The notes beneath the pieces are model-generated. The model worked only from the letters and a program-made list of their open reading frames with translations, ran no database searches and was not told the DNA's origin. The position numbers were made by a program, and so were the translations under genes. From assembly GCA_021399435.1 (NCBI GenBank), contig JAJTUP010000018.1:496001-560000 (forward strand): 64,000 nucleotides of DNA, read 5' to 3'. This DNA is from Diaporthe sp. PMI_573 (taxonomy: Eukaryota; Ascomycota; Sordariomycetes; Diaporthales; Diaporthaceae). Shown in pieces: positions 55,101 through 64,000 of this stretch (positions are counted from its first letter, which is position 1; every line of letters begins with the position of its first letter).

Positions 55101-58100
55101 AGTTGATACAGACGCAAGCTACATCCAAGCCTGTGCCATCCGGCCCCCGGCCAGAGTTTAGAGAGCTCCAGCACATTTTAGCTCCGTTTATGAGATCACA
55201 AGACCAGTTTAGAAAGCGTTATGGCGAAGATCTGCTCCGCAGTTTACAGGCAATGAGGAATGGTCGGGTGTCACCATACGGCCAAAGCCGAGATTTGCAG
55301 CACCGGTACGACTCTGCATCGCAAGTGGCTTATCTCATTGATAGAAGCCGCATAGGCATCGCAGCGCTTTTGATTGCCATCAATGAAGCACTAGCAAAGG
55401 ACGATAAGCGCTCGCTCTGGCTCCGAATGGCAAATCTGTGGCCTGGCGGAAAAGTGACCCTTCTCGAACAACTTCGCTCAACGGCCAAGAGCCGTTTCGG
55501 AGCTGGCATGAAGGAGGCGTTGGTCAGGTTCGGCGTCATGAACACAGAGCTCCAATGGCTGGAAAGACTTCGGAATCACTACCTGAATAGAGATGTTGCC
55601 AAAGTGCAAGAAGCCTTGAGGGACGCAGGACACCAGAACTGGGACCCTCTGCAGCGACCCGACTGGCTGCTTATGGAGCTGGAATGTGACCTTCTCATCC
55701 GGCCCGAGCAGCTTCAGGTTGCCAATGCAATTATATCGCCCTCCTCCGGCGCGAACTCTGTTTTGCAGATGAACATGGGCCAAGGTACCGTACCGTATTC
55801 GACATTTTTATAGCTGGGATTTCACTGACTCGCATGTACGTGTAGGCAAGACGTCCTGCATTGTGCCAATGGCAATTGCGATCCTCGCAGATACCACTCA
55901 GATTGCTCGCCTTGTCGTGCCAAAAGCGCTCCTGTTGCAATCAGCTCAAGTCGTCCAATCTAGGATCGGCGGCCTTGTCGGTCGCGAAATCCGCCACATT
56001 CCTTTCTCCCGCCGAACACCATCTACGGATGAGATTCTCAGCCTGTACATGGACTTGCACAAGGAAATTCGTCAAGAATCCGGGGTCCTCCTGACGACGA
56101 GTGACCACATGCTCTCGTTCAAGCTCAGCGGCCTCCAACGTCTTGTCGACTCGAAGACGTCCGAGGCTGAGAAGATGATCCGGTTCCAAGAAACGTTAAC
56201 ACGGCTTTCCCGCGATGTCATCGACGAGTCGGACTTTACTCTGGCAGTGAAGACACAACTCATTTATCCCGTTAGTATCAACCCTCCCAGGAAAAAACAT
56301 TTGTATCATTCCCGAAAGTTCGAGGCATTGTGTCTTACCCAACATCCCCACCTCTTCAAGCACCTACTGTATGATGACACGGCAACTCCCACCTCGGCCA
56401 GAACTAGTCTCAAGGTCTCCAATTTCAAATGTTCTATGCTGACAATTGTACAGAGTGGACCTCAGCTCTCGGTTGATGGGGCTCCCCACCGATGGCTGAT
56501 CATTCAAGAGCTCCTCGGCCTATTTGAAGACCATCTTCCCGAAATCAGGAGAGCATTCCCAGTTAGTGTGGAAGTAGTTCCCCGTTCACAGGCGCAAGCT
56601 TTCCCGATGGCCTTTTTGCTCAGGAAAGATGCCGAGGACGAATTTCACCGTCTGATCATCGAGGACATTGTCAACAACCGCACCTCTTTCTTGCGAATTT
56701 TTGAGTCCGGTGTACCTCCAAAGAAGGTCCGGAGGACGATACGGCAATTTCTTTCGGAAGCCAACACCAAGCTGCAGGACAAGGACGGACTGAAAGAGGT
56801 TGTGAATCTCTTCGCTGATCATGAATCCGCCGCTAAGACTCTTCTCCTCGTCCGCGGCCTCATCTTGAACAGGATTCTGCTCTTCTGTATGAAGCGACGA
56901 TTCAATGTCCAGTACGGGCTGCACACAGAACGAGACCCAATGGCGGTCCCCTTCGAAGCCAAAGGTGTGCCCTCCGAAAGCAGCGAGTTTGGTCATCCGG
57001 ATGTCGCTATAATTTTCACAACACTGTCATTCTACTATGCTGGACTCACACTTGCTCAGTTCCGCCAGAGCCTCTCTAGTGTCCTCAAGGCTGACGATGC
57101 CGCCGCCGCGTACGATCGATGGACGCACGGATGTGACACACTGCCGGCAGGCTTGTGTCACTGGAATGTCATCAACTGCGACGATGATGGTCAAGTCGAG
57201 GAGCTGTACAGCCATTTGCGCCTGGACAGAAATGTTCTCAATTCCTACTTGAACAGCTGGGTGTTCCCCTTGTATGCCAAACAATTCGGCTTGAAACTTT
57301 CAGCATCCGCCTGGGACCTCCCAAACTTCTCCAGACCCCAGAAGCCAACATTGCCAGGGGCAAGAAGTACAGGGTTCTCCGGAACCAACGACAACAAGTC
57401 TTTGCTGCCCTTGACGATTCACCAAGATGACCTTCCAAGTCTTATCCAGACCAACGCGGAGGTCCTGTCCTACCTTCTCCAGCCGCGGAATCGCCGCTAC
57501 CACTGTGCAGCCTACCACGGCACCCGGATGACCGAGGAGCAGCTCCTGCACAAGATATTCAAGGAAGGGATGATGGTCCTCATCGATGCGGGAGCGTACA
57601 TCCTGGAGCTCAGCAATCAGGCTCTGGTGAGCAAGTGGTTGGAAATCAACACGATGGCCAAAGCTGGGGTTTTCTTCAAATCCGACAACCGTGCTTGGTA
57701 AGTCATCCCCATGTCGAGGAGGCGGACCCCGAAGGTGTGAAGGAGTGGGTAACCTCCTACTGCATACCCTTCCATGAGATGCCCTCCTATGAGATAACCT
57801 TCTATGGGATGACCGAAGCTCTAACCAGCAACAGGGTGCTCTACAGAGGAGTCAAAAAGAAAACAGTCCCCCTTGTCGCGACTCCGTTCGCGGACAACTT
57901 GACAGAGTGCGTGGTATTTCTCGACGAGGCACACTGCCGTGGAACCGACTTGAAGCTGCCTCGAACCGCCAAAGGAGCATTGACGCTGGCCCTTGGCCAA
58001 ACCAAGGATCATACTGTACAAGGTAGGTACCCTGATGACTTACAAAGACCAAGTGCTAACGAATTTCAGCCGCGATGAGGCTCCGGCAGTTGTCAACTAC

Positions 58101-59580
58101 CCAGTCAGTTGCCTTTTTCGCCGGCCCTGAAGTGCATCAAAGCATCATTGATGTTTGCAAGCTCCCGGCAAATGGCCAAATCCACTCCGGCCATGTTGTT
58201 CAGTGGCTTCTGGAGCAGTCATGCTGTGCCAATGAGCATCTAACCAATCTTCATCTTGCCCAAGGCGTCGACTACTGCCGGCGACTCAATGCCCAGTGGA
58301 AGTATGACCAGTTCTTGACCGCTGATGAACACCGTCAGCTGTTGCTCAACGTCATCCGGCAGCAGGAGCGACAGACTCTGAATCAGCAGTACGGCCGGAT
58401 CACAGACTCCACCATCAAGGGATCACCGGATGAGGTAGTCTTTCCATCCTTGAAGGGATTCATGTCCACGCTGGCTTCTCAGCGACAATCCATGGCGAGC
58501 AAGCTCAGTGCGAGTGGCATGCATAGTTCCGCTCTTGAGGAAGTGGAACAGGAGCGAGAGGTCGAGTTTCAGGTCGAAGAGGTCCGCCAGGTCCAGAAAC
58601 GCAAGATATTCAAGCCGCTCGCATTTTCACGTCTGCACCCCGCCATCGAGAACTTTGTCCAAAAGGGCAGGCTTGTTGGGGGCGAGGGGTATGTGCACGC
58701 CTTCAGGTTCCTTGGGAGCACATCCATCGGGCAAAAGTTCATGGTGCGGCCGACCTCGAGCCGCTTTTTCGTCTCGAACGAGTTCACAAGGACCGTGGTG
58801 CTGAGCAAGCAGGGGCAGAACAAGCATCCGGACAACTTTCTCCGGCCGGTGGAGTGGATCCTGTGGAGCGACCTGACGGAGACGGCCCTGGTCATTATCC
58901 CCGAGGAGGCCGAACTTTTGATCCCGATCATTCGGAGGGCGGGTTTGAGGTGTCTGGTGCACCTCATGACGTACTCCGCCCCGGTGACCAAGGCGACGCT
59001 GCGGAACTTCAACGGTCTTGGGTATTACAACATGCCGCCCCTCCCAGACGAATACCAGTTCCCCAATTGGTTCACAGTCGAGCTGGGTATATTGGCGGGA
59101 CGTCTCTATGTCAACCACGAGGAGTGCGCCGTGGTCGCGCAGTACCTGCAGATGTCGGAGTCTGCGGCGGAAGGCCAAGTGGACGGGTCCGCCGAGGAAG
59201 AGGAGACTTTTGCGCGCAACCCCGTTACCTTCATGTCGGAGTGGCTCGCCCACCGCAGGCAGTCTGACATCCAGCAGACGCCCATGGGGTATATCCTGCG
59301 AGGCAGGATCGAGGCTCTTCACCCGGAGCATGCCTTCTTCACGCCTCACACAAACGAGGCCCAGGGCGTCCTGGAGGCGCCACTGTCATCCGGAACACGT
59401 CACGAAATGAATAATGATGATGATGAGGAGGACGATGATGACTCCGACCTGGACCATGACATTGAGGAGGGCTGGTATGACCTCGGAGAAGAGATCGGGG
59501 CCGGCTTCGGAGAGGAGGTTCTCGGAGACGGACACGGTCCGGACCAGGTCGCGGCCGAGAATGCTCTTTTTGATGACTGA
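49124..59580 (+). CDS. Giant DUF6606/DUF3638/DUF3645 P-loop protein
   Basis: Six exons, 49124-50403, 50677-55784, 55846-56270, 56454-57697, 57835-58022 and 58070-59580, join in frame to 3251 residues. The start 'MTLEGVFNHLVLPPKLPG' is the DUF6606 N-terminus. A Walker A-like MNMGQGKTS is created by splicing of intron 2 (K2131), inside DUF3638. 'IDESDFTLAVKTQLIYP', then 'RWLIIQELLGL' follow; 'HPDVAIIFTTLSFYYAGLT' near residue 2450 is DUF3645. 'VVFLDEAHCRGTDLKLP' (Asp2716) gives a DEAH box, as in helicase-type ATPases. The tail is very acidic. Databases often label this family ubiquitinyl hydrolase, but what I see are ATPase motifs. Intron 3 (56271-56453, 183 bp) has no stop and is a multiple of three; it is inferred because removing it joins two family blocks. 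Intron 4 carries 15-bp repeat copies. Intron 1 is long (273 bp). Confidence 0.88.
57748..57815. repeat. 15-bp repeat copies inside intron 4 of giant gene (locus I)
   Basis: About four to five copies near CCTCCTATGAGATAA within the 137-bp intron 57698-57834, plus-strand orientation. The intron is more than twice the usual size here, and the repeats account for most of the excess. Confidence 0.8.
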
Positions 59581-59886
59581 TTTTGCTCTGATGTGGTTTT
59601 TGTTTTTTTTTGGCGTGGATGCTAAAAGTGTGGAATCTTGCTGGGTTGGCTGGTTCTTGCTGTACGAGTAGGTTGGAAAGGTTCTTGATGCTGTTGCTCT
59701 GGTAGAAAGTGAAAAGAATAAAAAAATGGTTTATTATTGTACATGAATGGCCCAACGTGATTTCGGAGTGGTCGACTGGTGTTTGATGCCGGCGATTACA
59801 TCACCAAGTATCCGAGCCTGGCTCGGGTGTCGGCTACATGGTCACACCATCGGTAACGTAAACAACCTGGGCAGTGCTCACAGACT

Positions 59887-60120
59887 AACCTCCCGTGGGA
59901 ATAACCTCTCATTTGACAATTTCCTGTAATATGTCCTATTTGAGGACCTTCCATAGGAAGACATTCCACAAGGTCAACCTCTCATGTGATAGCCTCCTTT
60001 GTAATGACCTCCCATGACAAAGATTCCTGTGAGATGAATCTCCTACAGACGGGACAACCTCCTATTCAGTGAACCTCCTACTGAACAACCTCCTACTAAA
60101 TAAACCTCCCATAGGATAGT
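59887..60120. repeat. 15-bp minisatellite (locus J)
   Basis: About 15 degenerate copies near CCTCCTACTGAACAA and CCTCCTATTCAGTGA, plus-strand orientation, about 300 bases after the giant gene stop. Confidence 0.85.
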
Positions 60121-61195
60121 ATGTGAAAACGTCAAAACCAAACGGGTTGCAGGGGTATATCCATCAACATCAAACCAAGAGAACGATTCAATCAGAGGCA
60201 CGAAGGATTGCCTCGGACTTTTGTCGAGTCAGCTGCGCCACGCCTGGCTTATTTCCGTCCAACAACGTTGCTCGGTGGGAAATTAGAGCCAGTCCGGTTT
60301 CAGATGGCACGCCATGATCTAAAATGACAGTAGGAATGTTTGGGTGCGTCTAGACTGACAAAAACGCATGGGATGGCAAGCCGACATCCGGCGTTAGCAC
60401 CGCGCCTTAGCCTGCGCCGCATTTGATGATGAAATTGGCATCGTGCTGGTGTGTTCGAGATGACGTTCCTCCTTTTTCTTCTCAGCCCACATGTGTCGTT
60501 GCACGTCGAGATGGGGGTCTGAATAATTCCCTTGAAACAAAACACGCTGATCTGCGCTGGGGTTGCTAGAGCCCATCGAAACATGGACAGAAGTCGATCA
60601 GGTGTCAAATTGAACAAGATTCCCCATCTGGTGGGTCAGAAATCCCCAGGATCGCTCTGTCATGACGTGTGGGTCTACTTAGTCCAGGAACAGGAACAAC
60701 AATGCAAGGCACCCGTCCTTCTTATTTCTGATGAACTTAACTTGCACATCCGGAGTCCGGCTGACCCGACCCCTGCCTAGCAAAAGGTTCACTCACCGTT
60801 CCCTCATCCGGATGTTATCATGTGCAAACGGCCCACCCTCGAACCTGGTCAGGCAATTAACTTATTGCAGTGGGGCCCTCTGCCCCGGACAAGCGGGTTC
60901 ACCCCCCCCTCTCCTGATCGTTGGCGCCCGTCTCGGCGAAGCTTATGTACAGTACATCCTGCCACACGCCTTGGCATTTAAAAAGGACGACGCATCCCGC
61001 CAGGATGTTGTGAGTGCCTTCCTGGATGGCAGCTCATTTGAGATCAACAGCAGGCATTCTGATATTCATTCACTTGTGGACTGTGTCCCTACCCTCACTG
61101 TCTTTTCTGCCCATTATACTGACCTGTGGTCACTTACAATCATTTACAGCGTCTGAAAACCTTCATTCACCAGACTTCCACTCTCTAAAAACAAA
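60121..61195. other. Spacer and promoter of GH5 gene
   Basis: About 1.1 kb with only short unrecognised open frames. A TTTAAAAAGG stretch near 60968 and a possible intron acceptor TTTACAG at about 61149 suggest a leader region for the endoglucanase gene. Confidence 0.35.
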
Positions 61196-62682
61196 ATGCC
61201 TTGCGTAAAGAAGTCCACCCTGAGCAGTGCCCTGACAGCGGCCACGGCGACCCTGTCGTCCATCTACTCGGGCTCAGTGCCAGCCTCGTCTCCCGCTGCA
61301 GTCCAGACTTCGGTCGTTCCCGCTGCTGTGACCTCCTCCTCCGCCGTGGCCAGCGGCACCGCGGCGGCCCAGGCCACGGGTGCCAGCAGTGGCGCCTCCA
61401 CCACCGTGCCGACCGCGACGGGCAACCAGACCACCTACGCCGGGATCAACATCGCCGGGTTCGACTTTGGCTGCGGCACCGACGGGACATGTACCGTGGT
61501 ATGTGTTTTTCCCGTGTTACTTGGGTTCTCTGTGATTGATGATAATGGTGTTGCTGACATGGCACTTCTCGCTTGTTAGGACGGCATCACGGTCCCCAGC
61601 ACCGGCGCGGCGCAGATGCAGCACTTCAAGAAGGATGACGGGATGAACATGTTCCGTTTGCCTGTTGGCTGGCAGTATCTTACGAACAATGTCGTTGGTG
61701 GGGATCTTGATTCTGCCAACTTTGGGCAGTACGATGAGTTGATGCAGAGCTGCTTGGATCTTGGTGTGAAGGTGAGAGACGCCCCACGGTGAAAGGAAGC
61801 ATGGAAAAGGGGCTGACGAACATTGTTGCCAGTGCGTGATCGATGTCCACAACTATGCCCGCTGGAATGGCCAGGTCATCGGCCAAGGCGGTCCAACCAA
61901 CGATGGTATGCCCAGACAACACACCTCCCGTACCAGCCAACACGACATATACTAACCCACACACGAACAGAATTCGCCGCCCTCTGGACCTCCCTCGCCA
62001 CCAAATACGCAGAGGAACCCAACGTCATCTTCGGCATCATGAACGAGCCCCACGACCTGACGACCTCCACCTGGGCCGACACGGTCCAGGCCGCCGTCAC
62101 GGCCATCCGCAAGGTCGCCCCGGACCACTGGCTGCTCATCCCGGGGAGCACGTACTCATCCGCGGCGCAGCTGCCCACCGAGGCTGGCCCCGACCTGCTC
62201 AAGGTCACCAACCCCGATGGGAGCACCAAGAACATCTTCTTTGACGTCCACAAGTACCTCGATGTACGTTCCTCTCCCACGCCCCCCCCCTGCCGACCTA
62301 GCCCTCCCTGGCCCAATTACCATGATGCCTTGAAAAGGCTGCTGACACAGACGAAATTCAACAGAGCGACAACTCAGGCACTCACACCGACTGCACCACC
62401 AACAACATCGACGACGCCTTCGCCCCGCTGGCGAAGTGGCTGCGCTCCAACGGCCGGCAGGCGATGCTCACCGAGACGGGCGGCGGCAACACGGAGTCGT
62501 GCGAGAAGTACGTGTGCGAGCAGTTTGCCTACCTCAACGAGAACGCCGACGTCTTCCTGGGCTATGTGGGCTGGTCTGCTGGTGGGTTTGATAGCACTTA
62601 TGAGTTGACACTCACGCCTACTGGGACCTCTGCGGATTCTATGAAGGATACTTCTTTGATGAGCAAGTGCTTTGCTCGGTAA
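61196..62682 (+). CDS. GH5 endoglucanase (Cel5A-like) with N-terminal linker, no CBM1
   Basis: Exons 61196-61498, 61580-61771, 61833-61905, 61971-62263 and 62365-62682 give 392 residues; introns are 61-101 bp. The catalytic domain starts at about residue 80 with 'YAGINIAGFDFGCGTDGTC' and has 'DGMNMFRLPVGWQYL', 'DVHNYARWNG', 'FGIMNEPHD' (acid/base E215), 'DVHKYLDSDNSGTH' and 'AMLTETGGGNTESC' (nucleophile E324). This is the fungal GH5 subfamily of Trichoderma-type endoglucanase II, cutting internal beta-1,4 bonds in cellulose. Residues 25-78 are a Ser/Thr/Ala-rich linker, which in relatives joins a CBM1; no CBM1 is present. The N-terminus 'MPCVKKSTLSSALTAATATL' is only weakly hydrophobic, so secretion is likely by family but not clear from sequence. 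Confidence 0.92.
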
Positions 62683-62913
62683 GGGGTGGTGGGAGAGAGA
62701 ATATCACTCGGGCTGGGTGAAACGTGCTCGGTTGGTGGGATAGCTGGCGACATTTGGCGTCCGATATATTTGTACCATACATTTCACTTCATTCGTCAGG
62801 ACACTGTAAATAACGTTTTCTCATGGGCCAGTCCTGGGATGTAAAGAATACTACATCGCAGTTGGGAAAGTAAAGTGATTTTATTCAATTCATGAACTGG
62901 AGGAGCAACTGAC

Positions 62914-63990
62914 TCAAAGGAAGTTGATAGTCACACCCTTGGCGGTGCGTGGAACGTAGACCTGGACATGCTCTGATGATTCCTTGGCATCGTCGCCTCT
63001 CATCCCGTGGAACAGCACGGTCAGAGTGCGCCTCCCTGCTTCTCGCTTGTCCTCGCCATCTTCTGCCTCTTCCGTATCGGCCGAAGTTAGGCCATCGTCG
63101 TAGTCGTTGCCCAGAACGTCTTCAGTCGACTCTCTTTTGACCTCGGTGGCCAGGACGTCCGTGTCGAGCTCCTCCAAATCGTCAGGAGCTCGCTTGCGCT
63201 TTCTCATGTGGTCACTGAGGTCCACTGAGATCTGACTTGTCTCGATCCTCGGTATGTTGATATTTTGACCCAGTGAGGAGCTAAGGGCTGCGGTAGCAGG
63301 CGACGTACCACTGCTTCCGACGCTGGTATCTCCTTGAAGGATGCAGCCTGGGCCACTGGTGAAGCCCACCGTGGTGACCTCATCACCCTGCGCTCTGTAG
63401 GGTTCAACCCAGGATGCAGCAGGAGTCTTGTCCAGGTTTTGGTACTCCTGGATCCACAATCGGAACCAAAGGTATTTGAAATCCCCATCTGCCGCAGTCT
63501 GGTTGGCCCTGCGAACGATGCAATGCGGTACATGGAAGTCCTTGTCCATGGCGTGGAACGTGATGAGTTTGTGGATGCTCTTGTTCAGGAAGCAACGAAT
63601 CGCCTTCAGATCAGTGCAAAACTCGCCCAGCTCCTCGGCGCTTCTGATGAAATGCTGGACACACGACATCTTGGAGGGAGTATCCTTCCACGCTACCTGT
63701 TCCACGTAGCGAATGGCCATCTCGGCGGTGTCAGCCGTCCAACCACTCCGGCGGATGCGATCTCGGGCCAACCTTCTGCGGTCTTCCAGTGCCTGCCCGA
63801 CTAGTTGGCGAGTCTCGTCCGCGTGCTTTCGCGATACCATTCGTCCTGCCCCGTTGTCGACGTATGCGCCCACTGCATCCTTGGCGGCGTCGTTCGTCAG
63901 ATATGGCCTTTTCTGGGACATGACAATACGTTCTTGCAGATGTCTTGCATCGGCGCATCGTAGAAGATGCTGCAAAGATGAAGTGTTCAT
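62914..63990 (-). CDS. Hypothetical protein, 358 residues, nuclear-like
   Basis: A single exon ending in TAA-type stop at 62914 with an ATG at 63990, 10 bases from the window edge, so an upstream exon cannot be excluded. Not recognised. The N-terminal two thirds are helical and basic ('RRRLARDRIRRSGW', 'CVQHFIRSAEELGEFCTDLK', 'FKYLWFRLWIQEYQNL'). The last third has a bipartite-type basic run 'RKRKRAPDDLEELD', an acidic stretch with 'DTEEAEDGEDKREAG', and a short beta-rich end 'HVQVYVPRTAKGVTINFL'. A nuclear protein is a reasonable guess from the basic run only. Confidence 0.65.
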   Translation of the reverse strand: MNTSSLQHLLRCADARHLQERIVMSQKRPYLTNDAAKDAVGAYVDNGAGRMVSRKHADETRQLVGQALEDRRRLARDRIRRSGWTADTAEMAIRYVEQVAWKDTPSKMSCVQHFIRSAEELGEFCTDLKAIRCFLNKSIHKLITFHAMDKDFHVPHCIVRRANQTAADGDFKYLWFRLWIQEYQNLDKTPAASWVEPYRAQGDEVTTVGFTSGPGCILQGDTSVGSSGTSPATAALSSSLGQNINIPRIETSQISVDLSDHMRKRKRAPDDLEELDTDVLATEVKRESTEDVLGNDYDDGLTSADTEEAEDGEDKREAGRRTLTVLFHGMRGDDAKESSEHVQVYVPRTAKGVTINFL

Positions 63991-64000
63991 CTCACTGCTG

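Overview
The window reads as a filamentous ascomycete (Pezizomycotina, probably Sordariomycetes) chromosome. Short introns of about 47-100 bp with GT..AG ends and CTAAC/CTGAC-like branch sites are everywhere. Secreted cellulases (GH7, GH5), a small secreted protein, 2EXR and F-box proteins, a Git3-type receptor and a DUF3638/DUF3645 giant protein are typical of plant-associated moulds. All gene models below are my own splicing of reading frames. No transcripts or database searches were available.

Region 1 (1-12.6 kb and 24.0-27.1 kb) is a cluster of eight BTB/POZ-domain genes, on both strands. They share two intron positions inside the BTB fold, so they look like diverged local duplicates. 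Some carry a C-terminal Cys-x2-Cys...Cys-x2-Cys module. One copy (11550-12591) is broken by a frameshift and two TAG codons. A DOPA 4,5-dioxygenase-like gene sits inside the cluster.

Region 2 (13-23 kb) holds a secreted HExxH metallopeptidase, a DUF1593 gene broken by two TAG codons, an F-box gene and a seven-helix Git3-like receptor. Region 3 (27.4-29.1 kb) is a GH7 cellobiohydrolase, followed by about 5 kb with no convincing gene. Region 4 (34-43.5 kb) holds an MFS transporter, a 2EXR gene with a frame break, a pogo-like DNA transposon with clear terminal inverted repeats and one internal stop, and a disordered basic protein. Region 5 (44.5-64 kb) holds an SRPK-like kinase overlapping a DUF1304 membrane-protein gene tail to tail, a small secreted protein, a 3251-residue DUF6606/DUF3638/DUF3645 protein, a GH5 endoglucanase and an unknown 358-residue protein.

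The strongest unexplained structure is a family of degenerate 15-bp tandem repeats (consensus near CCTCCTATGGGATAA). It occurs at about ten separate places, nearly always between genes and once inside an intron of the giant gene. A near-identical repeat of about 84 bp also occurs in inverted orientation at 12.7 and 33.2 kb. The stop codons in the dead BTB copy and the DUF1593 gene all fit C-to-T change in CpA on one strand or the other, which suggests past repeat-induced point mutation (RIP).
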